NCBI GenBank assembly: GCA_041394885.1
Contig: JAWKHI010000061.1
Coordinates: 1 to 32,371 of the forward strand
Length of the DNA stretch: 32,371 nucleotides
Direction of reading: 5' to 3'
Origin: DSOI01 sp041394885
GTDB taxonomy: Bacteria > Acidobacteriota > Terriglobia > Bryobacterales > Bryobacteraceae
Of the stretch, positions 1-8,864 are shown piece after piece. The notes below the pieces were generated by a model. That model had not been told where the DNA came from and searched no databases. It worked only from the letters and a program-made list of their open reading frames with translations. How positions within the stretch are numbered: the stretch's first letter is position 1; every line of letters begins with the position of its first letter. A program made the translations under genes and the position numbers.

Positions 1-158
1 TCCAGGTCCGAAACCTGGCCGGTAGGCGTGTCGTCGTCCGGCGAATACGTGTGGACGCGGTAACCCGATTGCCGCGCCGCGATCGCGAACATGCGGCCCA
101 GTTGGCCGCTGCCAAGAACCCCTACCGTCGATCCAGGAACAATCGGGGTGCGCCTCAC
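1..158 (-). CDS. purK: PurK, N5-carboxyaminoimidazole ribonucleotide synthase (N-terminal part, cut by window edge)
   Basis: Only the first 52 codons lie in the window. The translation starts at a GTG (158-156) and reads through the ATP-grasp N-terminal signature GVLGSGQLGRMFAIAARQ, then YRVHTYSPDDDTPTGQ, which is characteristic of PurK. The enzyme uses ATP and bicarbonate to carboxylate AIR to N5-CAIR in purine synthesis, in the cytoplasm. Its GTG start overlaps the purE TGA stop as GTGA (158-155), so the two genes are almost certainly translationally coupled in the order purE-purK. The start is fixed by this overlap and by the position of the glycine-rich loop about 12 residues in. The rest of the gene lies left of the window. 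Confidence 0.88.
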   Translation of the reverse strand, partial: MRRTPIVPGSTVGVLGSGQLGRMFAIAARQSGYRVHTYSPDDDTPTGQVSDL

Positions 159-640
159 AGCGTGTCTTCGAGTACTTTCTGTGTCTGCTCGCGGCGAAAC
201 GCCGCCAGTCTGTCGCGCAGCGCGGGCCGCGTGGTGGATACGATCGCCACCGCCAACAGCGCCGCGTTAATGGCTCCTGCTTTCCCGATCGCGAGCGTCC
301 CCACGGGAACGCCGGCCGGCATCTGAACGATCGACAGCAGCGAGTCCACGCCGCGAAGCACCGCGCTCTCGATCGGCACTCCCAGCACCGGCACCGTCGT
401 GTGCGCCGCCACCATCCCCGGCAAATGCGCCGCGCCGCCCGCCGCCGCGATGATCACCTCAAACCCTTCCCGTTCCGCCCCGCTCGCAAACGAAGCCATC
501 AGTTCCGGAGTGCGATGCGCGGACACGATCCGGCAAACGTGCGGAATCTCGAATCGCGACAGGTATTCGTCCGCATGGCGCATCGTCTCCCAATCCGAAC
601 GGCTGCCCATGATGACGGCGACGAGGGGTTTTTCGGTCAT
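155..640 (-). CDS. purE: PurE, N5-CAIR mutase (class I)
   Basis: A 161-residue protein, the usual length for class I PurE. It shows the family signature in order: GSRSDW near residue 12 (phosphate/ribose binding), SAHRTPE near 40 with the catalytic histidine, AAAGGAAHLPGM near 65, GVPI near 87, and VQMPAGVPVGTLAIGKAGAINAALLA in the C-terminal third. It converts N5-CAIR to CAIR in the cytoplasm, partnered by PurK encoded immediately downstream. The start ATG (640-638) places the first strand (VAVIMGSRSDW) at the expected distance; no strong Shine-Dalgarno is visible. A TACAAT hexamer on the minus strand (663-658) could be a -10 box, but no good -35 accompanies it. It is divergent from the TonB receptor gene across 144 bp. 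Confidence 0.95.
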   Translation of the reverse strand: MTEKPLVAVIMGSRSDWETMRHADEYLSRFEIPHVCRIVSAHRTPELMASFASGAEREGFEVIIAAAGGAAHLPGMVAAHTTVPVLGVPIESAVLRGVDSLLSIVQMPAGVPVGTLAIGKAGAINAALLAVAIVSTTRPALRDRLAAFRREQTQKVLEDTL

Positions 641-714
641 GGCTAGGTGAAACGTTCATTGTACGATCTCGCACCGGTCGCGAGCACTGAGCGACGGCGC
701 GGGGCGATACCCCC

Positions 715-743
715 TTGACACGGGTGCCGCGTTGCATTATACA
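715..743 (+). promoter_or_regulatory. Sigma70-type promoter of the first TonB receptor gene
   Basis: TTGACA at 715-720 is a perfect -35 hexamer. After a 17-bp spacer, TATACA at 738-743 matches the -10 box in its first four bases. Transcription would start near 750, giving a leader of roughly 35 nt that contains the Shine-Dalgarno. This is the clearest housekeeping promoter in the window and sits in the 144-bp divergent gap with purE. Confidence 0.65.
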
Positions 744-767
744 TACTCAATCTTCGGTCGCAACATT

Positions 768-774
768 AAAGGAG
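768..774 (+). promoter_or_regulatory. Ribosome binding site of TonB receptor gene
   Basis: AAAGGAG lies 10 nt before the ATG at 785. It fixes that ATG as the start and separates this gene from the overlapping shadow frames. Confidence 0.7.
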
Positions 775-784
775 TTACAGTCCC

Positions 785-3700
785 ATGAACGCCACCTTCC
801 GGACCATCGCCGCCAGTCTTGCTTTCACGGCCGCCATCCTCGCGCAAGACTATCGCGCGCGGCTGCAAGGCACCGTCACCGATTCCACGGAAGCCGTTGT
901 CGCAGGCGCCAGCGTGCGCCTCACCAACAGCGATACCGGAGTGTCGGTCGCCCGCACGAGCGCGGAAAACGGCCGCTTCCTGTTCGATTTCGTAGAGCCC
1001 GGCAACTACGAAGTTTCGGTCGAGCTCGAAGGCTTCAACAAATATGTCCAGCAGAACATTCGGGTACAGGTCCGTGCGGACGTCACTATCAACCCCATCC
1101 TCAAGTTGGGTGCTCTCGTCGAAACCGTAACGGTGCAGGCCGCTCCCGTCGAGGTCCAGTTCAACACCAGCACCATGGCCCTCACCGTCGATCGCAAGAT
1201 GCTGACGGACCTCCCTGTGCTCGCCCGCAATCCCTTCACCCTCGCTCTGCTCGATCCAGCCGTCGTCAACCGCTACACCAGCAACCTCGCCACGCGCAAT
1301 CCTTTCTACATGTGGTCCTCGTCATCGTTGGATGTCGGAGGAAACACCACCAGGCGCAACGATCTCCAACTCGACGGCGCACCGCTGCAACTAGGCTGGA
1401 AGGGATCCTACGCGCCCCCCATGGATGCCACGCAGGAGGTCACGGTACAGCAAAACGCCGTGGACGCCGAGTATGGCCACAGCGCCGGCGGAGTGCTCAG
1501 CCTTTCCATGAAATCCGGCACCAATGAGTTCCACGGCACCGGCTACTACTTCGGCCGCAACCCCGCGCTCAATGCGGTCACCAACTCCGTCGTCCGCGCC
1601 CCCAACGCGGTCCGCAATCACATATGGGGCGGCACCATAGGCAATCCCATCATCAAGAACAAGCTTTTCACCTTCACGTCCTACGAGCAGTGGAAGACCA
1701 AGGATCCCCGCCAGCAGCAGTTCACGCTCCCTACTGACCTCGAACGAAGCGGCAACTTCTCGCAGTCCCTCAACGCCCAAGGTGGTCTACGCTCCATCTT
1801 CGATCCCTGGTCGACAAACCTGAACGCAGCCGGACAGGCCTCCCGCACGCCGTTTCCGGGCAACGTCATTCCCGCCAACCGGATTGATCCTACTTCCCGG
1901 ATCGTGATGAACGACATCTGGTCGCCCAACGGCCCCGGCACGGGCCTCACCGGCGTCAACAACTACCAGGTTGCGTACTTCTGGTTCCTCGACAACTGGA
2001 ACTTTTCCAATCGGACAGACTTCAACCCCAACGACAAGTGGAAACTCTTCGGCCGATACAGCCGCTTCCGGACCGATCTGGATCAGAATAACTATTCCCC
2101 AAACAACTCCCCGGCGGCGCGCAACGACAACGGCGGTGTGATGAATTCCCGTAATATCGCGGCCGACGCCGTCTACACCATGAATCCAACGACAGTCCTC
2201 AACTTCCGCTGGAGCTACGCCTCCCTCAACGACGATTACGACGCGCCTTCGGCGAAAGTAGGAGCGGCCGGATTGTCCAAGATCTGGCCCAACAATCCCT
2301 GGTACGGTTCCTATCTCGAGGGCATTCCGGCAATCTACTATCCCGAAGTCATCGTCAGTGGACGCGGCACCGCCAGCTTCGGCAAGGGCGGATGGTGGTT
2401 CCAACATCCCTCCAGTTACAACTACAGCGGCAGAATCTCGAAGAACGTCGGCCGCCACTATATGAAATGGGGCGGAGAAAGCCGCCTCACGCGAGGCAAT
2501 TCGGTCCGCCCGAATCTCATGAACTTCCGGTTCGGCCCGGCCTTCACCGCCGACACCTTCCAGGCCCCGAATACCCTCTTGCGCGGCGACGGCTGGGCCA
2601 CATTCCTCCTCGGTGCAATCGATGAGACATCCCAGGCTCAGTTCATCCCTCTACAAAAGGCCTGGACCGATTTCTACGGACTCTACTTCCACAACGACAT
2701 CAAGATCGGGCGTAACCTCACCCTCAACCTCGGTATCCGGTATGAGTACGAAACGGGCGTTTATGACGCCGACGACCGCCTTTCCCGCCAGCTTGACCTC
2801 AACAACCCCATCCCCGAGTTCCAGCAGAATCCCCCGCGCATTCCCGCCGACGTGCTCGGCCTACGGACCGGGCCGCCCATCTACAACGGCGCTTGGCAGT
2901 TCGTCAGCGCGGATCGCCGCAGCAGTTGGGACAGCCAGAAAAACGTAATCATGCCTCGCGCCGGCTTCGCGCTCCGCATCAATGACAGGACTGCGTTCCG
3001 CGCCGGATTCGCGCGCTACGTCGTGCCGCCTATTCTCACCACCGACACTCTGGGCAGCGCCCGCTATCCCGGCTTCAGCGCCATCACCACAGTCGCGCCG
3101 GACCTTCAAGGCGTTCCACAGGCACGCTTCGGCGACCCTTACCCCGCCGGCAACCCCCTCATCGCCCCCGTCGATCGCACCCTCGGACGCTACACCAACC
3201 TCGGCAACACGGCGGACTGGAACAAACAGGACTTCCGCTCCGGCGTCAATGATCGCATCAACTTCTCACTCCAGAAACAACTCCCGTCCGATGTCCACCT
3301 GGATGTCACTTACTTTGTCAACTTCGGCCGCGCGCTCCCCTATAACCTCGCCGTCAACATGACGGACCCCAACCTCGTCTATCAGTACAAGGCCGCCGTT
3401 GATCGCTCCGTCGCCAACCCGTTCTTCCAATACTTGACTCCGGAAACATTCCCAGGGCAGCTTCGCAACCAACGCAACATTCGCGTCCGTGACCTTCTCC
3501 GTCCGTACCCCCAGTACGGGAATCTCACCCAGTTCAACACCGACGGAGTCCGCAACCGATATCAGGCCCTACAGGTCAAGATCCAGCGCGCCTACGCCAA
3601 TGGCGCTATGTTCCTCATCGGCTACAATTACAACCGCGAGAAGACGGATAACTTCTTCAACGACATCGATCAGTTCGCCGGCCGCTTCACTTACCTCGAC

Positions 3701-4213
3701 AGCAACAATCCGCGGCACCGCATTTCCACCGCCGGCGTCTATGACCTGCCCGTTGGCCGTGGACGCCGTTTCATGAGCACCCCCCATCCCGTGGTCGATG
3801 CCATTCTGGGCGGCTGGTCGGTCAGCGGTCTCCTGTTCGCCAACACCGGAGGCTTCCTTCGCTTCGGCGCCATGCAGGCCGCCGGCAATCCGAAGATCGA
3901 CAACCCCACTCGCGACCGCGGCTTCGACACCTCTCAGTTCAGCCGGCTACCGGCATACACGCCTCGCGCCAATCCCTACCAATACCCGGATCTCACCGGC
4001 TGGTTTAGCTGGAACCTCGACACCACGCTGTCCAAATTCTTCCGCATCACAGAGCGCGTTCGCTTCGAAATGCGTCTCGAAGGCTACAACATCACCAACT
4101 CGTTCATCCCCACCGATCCCAATACCAACGTTCTGCAGCCCACTTTCGGACGCTCGCTCAGCCAGTTGAATCGCGGAAGGGAGTTCCAGTACACGGCGCG
4201 AATTCATTTCTGA
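785..4213 (+). CDS. TonB-dependent receptor with N-terminal carboxypeptidase-regulatory domain (Oar-like)
   Basis: A 1142-residue outer-membrane protein. Residues 1-20 form a Sec signal peptide ending in ILAQ. Residues about 22-120 are a carboxypeptidase-regulatory-like beta-sandwich (GTVTDSTEAVVAGASVRLTN, then GRFLFDFVEPGNYEVSVELEGF). Residues about 130-250 form the plug (NDLQLDGAPL, VQQNAVDAEYGHSAGGVLSL, KSGTNEFHGTGYYFGRN). The rest is a beta-barrel rich in aromatic and Asn residues that ends in a terminal Phe, as expected for BAM-dependent insertion. I see no obvious TonB box. Such receptors are multiplied in Acidobacteriota and are thought to import oligosaccharides or other large nutrients; the substrate cannot be read from sequence. 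The start is supported by AAAGGAG 10 nt upstream. It ends 19 bp from the convergent methyltransferase gene. Confidence 0.93.
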   Translation: MNATFRTIAASLAFTAAILAQDYRARLQGTVTDSTEAVVAGASVRLTNSDTGVSVARTSAENGRFLFDFVEPGNYEVSVELEGFNKYVQQNIRVQVRADVTINPILKLGALVETVTVQAAPVEVQFNTSTMALTVDRKMLTDLPVLARNPFTLALLDPAVVNRYTSNLATRNPFYMWSSSSLDVGGNTTRRNDLQLDGAPLQLGWKGSYAPPMDATQEVTVQQNAVDAEYGHSAGGVLSLSMKSGTNEFHGTGYYFGRNPALNAVTNSVVRAPNAVRNHIWGGTIGNPIIKNKLFTFTSYEQWKTKDPRQQQFTLPTDLERSGNFSQSLNAQGGLRSIFDPWSTNLNAAGQASRTPFPGNVIPANRIDPTSRIVMNDIWSPNGPGTGLTGVNNYQVAYFWFLDNWNFSNRTDFNPNDKWKLFGRYSRFRTDLDQNNYSPNNSPAARNDNGGVMNSRNIAADAVYTMNPTTVLNFRWSYASLNDDYDAPSAKVGAAGLSKIWPNNPWYGSYLEGIPAIYYPEVIVSGRGTASFGKGGWWFQHPSSYNYSGRISKNVGRHYMKWGGESRLTRGNSVRPNLMNFRFGPAFTADTFQAPNTLLRGDGWATFLLGAIDETSQAQFIPLQKAWTDFYGLYFHNDIKIGRNLTLNLGIRYEYETGVYDADDRLSRQLDLNNPIPEFQQNPPRIPADVLGLRTGPPIYNGAWQFVSADRRSSWDSQKNVIMPRAGFALRINDRTAFRAGFARYVVPPILTTDTLGSARYPGFSAITTVAPDLQGVPQARFGDPYPAGNPLIAPVDRTLGRYTNLGNTADWNKQDFRSGVNDRINFSLQKQLPSDVHLDVTYFVNFGRALPYNLAVNMTDPNLVYQYKAAVDRSVANPFFQYLTPETFPGQLRNQRNIRVRDLLRPYPQYGNLTQFNTDGVRNRYQALQVKIQRAYANGAMFLIGYNYNREKTDNFFNDIDQFAGRFTYLDSNNPRHRISTAGVYDLPVGRGRRFMSTPHPVVDAILGGWSVSGLLFANTGGFLRFGAMQAAGNPKIDNPTRDRGFDTSQFSRLPAYTPRANPYQYPDLTGWFSWNLDTTLSKFFRITERVRFEMRLEGYNITNSFIPTDPNTNVLQPTFGRSLSQLNRGREFQYTARIHF

Positions 4214-4231
4214 GGCAGCGCCTCCAACGGC

Positions 4232-5359
4232 TCAGGCGTATTCCACGCGCATCTCCGTCACGATGATGCCGCGCTCCCGCTTGTCAGCCGCATCCGGATC
4301 CAGCCAGTGATCGAGCGTGAAGTACACCTCACTCCTCGATCGCTGGCCGTCCCACAATGGCAGCAAGTCGATCGTCATCGTGTGAGAGCCCGGCTGGTCG
4401 AAGACCTCGCCTCGCGTGCGCGCTTCGCCCGTACCGGAGTAACGCACGGTGAGCGTCTTCCACGTCTCCAGAAATTCCGGCGCCAGATAGAACGTCATCC
4501 GCAACCGCCCGGACGAAACATGGCCCTGCAGCGGACATCGAATCGAAAAGCTGCGTTCGGTCCACCGCCATCCCGACCCCTCCGGAGGATTCCACCCCGC
4601 CATCAGGTCCACTCCGGTTACCCCGAACGTGCTCCGGCCCAGGCAGAACGCCCGCTCATCGCGCCCAGACGTCGGGTCGGATTCCGTCCGGTCTCCTACC
4701 GAAACAAACCGCTCTACTGCCCAGTGAGACCGCCGCAGGAGCCGCCGCAATCCCGCCTCGGTGAATATCCAGAAGTTACTGTTGTCGGCGTTCAACTCAT
4801 CGGCATCGAGCAGGTAGGCCACCGGAGCGTCTCCTACGTCGAGCCCGTTAGGCAGACGCCTCGCGATCCGTGTGCTCACCACGCAATACTCTGCCTTCGC
4901 GGCCAGACGTTCCAGAGTCTGAAACGGATTCCGCAGATGGTATAACGTTCCAAAGAAAAAAATTAGCTTGTACCGTTCGGCGGGAAGTTCGAAACACGAA
5001 TCCAGATCCGCGCGGTGGATTTCGATCTGCGACCCGAGCGCTTCTTTCATCGCCCGCACACCCCGCATTGAATTGTGGTTCGCCATCGGATGGTCTACCG
5101 CGTGTACCCGGCATCCCAGCGATTCCAGGAACAACGCGAAATCGCCGTCGGCGCATCCCACGTCCGCCACCAGCTCGCCTTCGATCATCCCCAGCAGTCC
5201 GGCCAGCCCCCCGTCGCAGAGTGCGTCAAGATGTACCGCATTGGCCATCGAGTCGTAAGGGTACCAGTCAAAATCGACGCTTAGTTCCGCCTTGCGCGCA
5301 AGCAATTCTTGCTGGAACTCCCACGCACGCGCCACCAGCGGACTTACCGGTTTATCCAT
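4232..5359 (-). CDS. SAM-dependent methyltransferase with C-terminal beta-rich domain
   Basis: 375 residues from the ATG at 5359. Residues about 60-165 are a class I methyltransferase core: LVADVGCADGDFALFLE (motif I, about 63-79), the acidic VHAVDH after strand 2, and FFFGTLYHLRNPFQTLERL (about 134-152). From about 250 a separate beta-rich segment begins with GWNPPEGSGWRWTERSFSI, a pattern I associate with accessory domains of glycan-biosynthesis proteins. Its start lies 8 bp inside the end of the upstream glycosyltransferase gene, with GGAGAGGG just before it, so translation is probably coupled. The open frame extends 70 codons further upstream, but those residues are Arg-rich shadow of the glycosyltransferase. 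The likely role is methylation of a saccharide or lipid-linked sugar in surface polysaccharide synthesis; the substrate is unknown. Confidence 0.85.
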   Translation of the reverse strand: MDKPVSPLVARAWEFQQELLARKAELSVDFDWYPYDSMANAVHLDALCDGGLAGLLGMIEGELVADVGCADGDFALFLESLGCRVHAVDHPMANHNSMRGVRAMKEALGSQIEIHRADLDSCFELPAERYKLIFFFGTLYHLRNPFQTLERLAAKAEYCVVSTRIARRLPNGLDVGDAPVAYLLDADELNADNSNFWIFTEAGLRRLLRRSHWAVERFVSVGDRTESDPTSGRDERAFCLGRSTFGVTGVDLMAGWNPPEGSGWRWTERSFSIRCPLQGHVSSGRLRMTFYLAPEFLETWKTLTVRYSGTGEARTRGEVFDQPGSHTMTIDLLPLWDGQRSRSEVYFTLDHWLDPDAADKRERGIIVTEMRVEYA

Positions 5360-7709
5360 GCACCCTCTCCTCGACGCCTGCCTCAGCCGCCCGGCGCCCG
5401 CGTAACGATTCCTTGTAGCTCTCGAGCAGTCTGGCCGTGAGCACCGGCATGTCCCAGTTGCGCTCCACCTCCGCACGAGCCCGTACCGCCATCGCTTGCG
5501 CTTCCGCCGGATTCTCGAATGCCCAGACAATCTTATCCGCGAAGTCCACGGGATCGTCCGCCAGCGCACACACCTCGCCGTCCCGCGTCGCCAACCCTTC
5601 GGCGCCCACTGTCGTCGACACCACCGGAATCCCGCACGAGAAGGCCTCGAGTAACTTCACTCGCACTCCGGATCCGGCAAGGATCGGGCAAAGAAACAGC
5701 GCGTTCTCGGTAAGTGGTGTCAGGATGTCGTCCACATAGCCCCGCAGGTCCATGGACTCCCCGAAGTCCGGGAGCGAATACCGCGGCGGTGGATCGCTGC
5801 CAATCACGACGAAACGCGCCTCCGGAATTCGCTCCAGCACCCGCGGGAAAACATGATTCACAAACCAGTACAGCGCTTCCAGATTCGGCAGGTGCCGAAA
5901 GCTCCCCAGGAACAGCATCGTCTTTGCCGCTCGTCCCTCCAGCCGGTACGGATAGGACTCTACGGCGACGCCCGCGCGCAGGCCCGCGTCCGTCTTCGGC
6001 CCCAACTCGGGCGCGAACTCCAGCAGGTATTCCCGATTGGCGCGGCTGCACACCTGCACACGGTCGAACTCGCCCAGCTTCCGCATTTCGTAACGCAGCG
6101 CCCGCAGGTACTCGAACGACGCTGCGGCCTTTTGAATTGCCCCGCGCATGTGCGGCAACTGACGCCCGATCGTCTGGAAATAGAGATCGTGCTCGAACAG
6201 GATCTGCGGAATCCGCCGGAACTCACACCGGTATTGCGCCAGCGGAAGATACTCCAGCTGCACGATGTCAATCTCCCGCAGCAGGATCTCCCGGTGCATC
6301 GCCCATTCCAGATCTCCGTTGCGAAACTCGTGTACCGCGTGCGGTTCGATCGCCCCGAAGCTCCGCGTGCTTCCTTCCGGCTTCACGGCGAACGCAGCGG
6401 ACGCGCACTCCGCCGCCAGTTCCGCGTGCGCCGCGATCTCGGCGGGCTTGTCCACGTAAACGAGCAGGTGCAGGCTAGTCAGCTTGGCCAGTTCACGGCA
6501 CGTCTGGTACATGAAGACCCCGCCTCCATGCACGGGCGGGCAGATCGGATAAGGCGAGACGAACAGAACCCGCGGACGCGCCGGGTCCGCCTCCATGGCT
6601 TGGAAGCGATCCCGAAAGTAGCCGCCCATCGGACGCCGGAAAGCCTCGCTGTCGGTGCACGTCGCCATCGCGCGCGCGCGCCATCGCGACCGCACGGCCC
6701 CGGGCAGTTGCACGAAAGCCCGCGCCATCGCCCCGAAATTCGGACGCTCTACGCTGTCGCCGAATGGCAGGCACAGCAGCGCCCCGGTCCACGTGAACAG
6801 AAAATGAGATGCCACCTTCCCCGTCTCGTGGATGTTCTTCCAGGCAAAAAGCAGAAAGTTCTTCTGGACGATCGTGCGGATGTAGTCCGCGGAAAACTTC
6901 TTCCCGATCGTGCCGCGATGCTCATGATAAACCACGCTCTTCGGCTGGTAAAGCACCTTCCAGCCTCGTTTCCAAGCCATGTAACCAAGATCGGTGTCTT
7001 CCAGATAGAAAGGCCGCAGTAACCCGTCGAATCCACCGAGTTCCAGAAACTTACGCCGGTCAAAGGCGCAAGACCCGCCGCCACCGTAAAAGCAAGGGAA
7101 CGGACGGTCCACCCGGTCATCGATGCGATGCCGGACCCGCAGCCCTCCGTTCTCCCACCAGCCCTGCGTAAGTCCCGTTTCTTCGCGCAGCTTCGCCGGA
7201 TCGGAGAAGAAGATCTGGCAGGACACCGCGAATACATCGTCCGCGGTGAACGCGGCGAGCAACGGGGCGAGAAAATCCTGTTCCACCCGCATGTCGGAGT
7301 TCAGCAGCACCACGATGTCGTTTTTCGCCGCCCGGAACCCCGCATTGGACCCGCCGCCGAAGCCGAGATTCCTCGGCAGCGCCACTACCCGGACGCCCGG
7401 AAACTTCTCCCGGAGAAACTCCGCCGATCCGTCCGATGACCCGTTATCCACCACGATCACTTCATTGCCGGGATGGCCGGCCATCGCCGCCACCACCGAC
7501 GGAAGATACTTCGCCAGCAGGTCACGCCCGTTCCAGTTAGGGATCACCACCGACGCCGCCGCCGTCTCCGGTGCCGCATTGGCGGGTTCGCGCCGCTTCC
7601 CGAACAAAACGAACAGGATGTCGGTCAACACGAGCGCGGAGAACGCAATCACGATCACCAACGGTGAGATCAGGAGAAAGGGAAGCGCGCGGAGAGTGCG
7701 GGAAATCAA
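5352..7709 (-). CDS. Bifunctional glycosyltransferase, GT2 fused to GT4
   Basis: 785 residues with two catalytic modules. Residues about 5-37 are one or two hydrophobic membrane segments. Residues about 53-300 are a GT2 (GT-A) domain: SVVIPNWNGRDLL, VIVVDNGSSDGSAEFL, RNLGFGGGSNAGF, LLNSDM (acidic metal site) and YLEDTDLGY, like rhamnosyltransferases. Residues about 380-770 are a GT4 (GT-B) domain starting VLFVSPYPICPPVHGGG, with FLGSFRHLPNLEAL, FVVIGSDPPP and GSGVRVKLLEAFSCGIPVVS (donor-nucleotide site). Two sugar transfers by one membrane-anchored protein is the natural reading, probably in cell-surface glycan assembly. The apparent start is TTG at 7709 with no good Shine-Dalgarno, so the exact N-terminus is uncertain. 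The 3' end overlaps the methyltransferase gene by 8 bp; the protease gene lies 51 bp upstream. Confidence 0.9.
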   Translation of the reverse strand: MISRTLRALPFLLISPLVIVIAFSALVLTDILFVLFGKRREPANAAPETAAASVVIPNWNGRDLLAKYLPSVVAAMAGHPGNEVIVVDNGSSDGSAEFLREKFPGVRVVALPRNLGFGGGSNAGFRAAKNDIVVLLNSDMRVEQDFLAPLLAAFTADDVFAVSCQIFFSDPAKLREETGLTQGWWENGGLRVRHRIDDRVDRPFPCFYGGGGSCAFDRRKFLELGGFDGLLRPFYLEDTDLGYMAWKRGWKVLYQPKSVVYHEHRGTIGKKFSADYIRTIVQKNFLLFAWKNIHETGKVASHFLFTWTGALLCLPFGDSVERPNFGAMARAFVQLPGAVRSRWRARAMATCTDSEAFRRPMGGYFRDRFQAMEADPARPRVLFVSPYPICPPVHGGGVFMYQTCRELAKLTSLHLLVYVDKPAEIAAHAELAAECASAAFAVKPEGSTRSFGAIEPHAVHEFRNGDLEWAMHREILLREIDIVQLEYLPLAQYRCEFRRIPQILFEHDLYFQTIGRQLPHMRGAIQKAAASFEYLRALRYEMRKLGEFDRVQVCSRANREYLLEFAPELGPKTDAGLRAGVAVESYPYRLEGRAAKTMLFLGSFRHLPNLEALYWFVNHVFPRVLERIPEARFVVIGSDPPPRYSLPDFGESMDLRGYVDDILTPLTENALFLCPILAGSGVRVKLLEAFSCGIPVVSTTVGAEGLATRDGEVCALADDPVDFADKIVWAFENPAEAQAMAVRARAEVERNWDMPVLTARLLESYKESLRGRRAAEAGVEERVHG

Positions 7710-7760
7710 GGGAACTGTATCAGCATAACAGGCGTGTGCTTTGCCATGGGACGCTCCGAA

Positions 7761-8855
7761 TCAGATCCGGAGCCGCCCTGCGCGATCCATCGCGGATTGG
7801 ATCATCAGGAACTCGCCCATGTTCTCCGGAGTCACCAACCCCACCAGCCGCCCACGAGACACTACCGGGATCACGCGGCAGTCGCAGCCCTGCAGACGCC
7901 GGAACGCGGTTTCGAGCATTTCCGATGACTCCACCACTTGAACCCCGCGCCGCATCACTTCCGACACCGGCGCGCCTGGGCCTCGTTCCGCAAGCGCGCG
8001 CAGCAGGTCCGCCCGCGTCAGCACCCCGGCCACGGCCTCTCCGTTCACAACCGGAAAATCCTGCTGCGAACCGGTCAGGATCAGATCCACCGCCTGCTGT
8101 AGCGTGTCTCCCATCGCCAGCGTTCGAAAGTCGGTGATCATCGCGCGCGCAAGCGGTATCCCGCCCAAAGCGGACCGCACTTGCACCATGTTTGACTCCT
8201 GCTCGGCCCCCATCCATACGAACAACGCAATGAATAGCAGCACTGGATTTCCCAATAGCCCCACAAAGCCCAGCAGGAACGCGAACCCTTGCCCCACGAT
8301 CGCGGCAGCCCGCGTCGCGCGCGTGTATTCCATCCGCGTGGCCAGCAGCGCCCGCAACACCCGGCCACCATCCATCGGAAACGCCGGAAGCAAATTGAAA
8401 ATCGCCAGGCCCAAATTGATTCCCATCAGCCGGCCCACGAAACTTCCGTTCGTCAGATCCACCTCGTCCAGCGGATTCGTTCTTCCCGCCGCGATCAATA
8501 CCGCCATCAGCAGACCCGCGATCACGACGTTCACCGCCGGTCCCGCCAGCGCCACCATCAGTTCCTGCCGCGGATCTTCCGGCATTCGCTCCAATCTCGC
8601 CACCCCGCCGATCGGCAGCAGCGTGATGTCGCGCGTCGCAATCCCATACCGCCGCGCCGTCAGCGCATGGCCCAACTCGTGCAGCACCACACACCCGAAC
8701 AGCGCCAGAAGAAATAGCGTCGCTCCCAACACCGCGCCCATGGATCCGCCGCGTGACCACTCGCCGAACGCCACCCACAACACGATCAGTAAGAACGTCG
8801 CGTGAATATAGATGCCGATTCCGGCCACATCCATCAGCTTCCAGGACCACTTCAT
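7761..8855 (-). CDS. Site-2 (M50) intramembrane metalloprotease with two CBS domains
   Basis: 364 residues. The zinc-binding HELGH is at residues 59-63 inside a hydrophobic segment. The second metal-site motif NLLPAFPMDGGRVLRALL is at about 154-171, supplying Asp162. Several transmembrane segments fill residues 10-215. The C-terminal part holds two CBS repeats, about 236-292 (DFPVVNGEAVAGVLTRADLL) and about 297-352 (CRVIPVVSRGRLVGLVTPENM). This is the Rip1/SpoIVFB-like branch of site-2 proteases, which cleave membrane-bound substrates such as anti-sigma factors; the CBS pair usually senses adenine nucleotides. No anti-sigma factor is encoded nearby, so the substrate is unknown. It starts 9 bp after the pentapeptide gene, suggesting one transcript. 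Confidence 0.92.
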   Translation of the reverse strand: MKWSWKLMDVAGIGIYIHATFLLIVLWVAFGEWSRGGSMGAVLGATLFLLALFGCVVLHELGHALTARRYGIATRDITLLPIGGVARLERMPEDPRQELMVALAGPAVNVVIAGLLMAVLIAAGRTNPLDEVDLTNGSFVGRLMGINLGLAIFNLLPAFPMDGGRVLRALLATRMEYTRATRAAAIVGQGFAFLLGFVGLLGNPVLLFIALFVWMGAEQESNMVQVRSALGGIPLARAMITDFRTLAMGDTLQQAVDLILTGSQQDFPVVNGEAVAGVLTRADLLRALAERGPGAPVSEVMRRGVQVVESSEMLETAFRRLQGCDCRVIPVVSRGRLVGLVTPENMGEFLMIQSAMDRAGRLRI

Positions 8856-8864
8856 CGCAATGTG

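Noticed and set aside
5360..5569. 70-codon extension of the methyltransferase
   Set aside because: Arg/Trp-rich shadow of the glycosyltransferase frame; the ATG at 5359 has a ribosome site and overlaps the upstream stop.
5853..7022. 389-codon antisense frame in the glycosyltransferase gene
   Set aside because: Arg/His/Pro-rich shadow, no recognisable domain.
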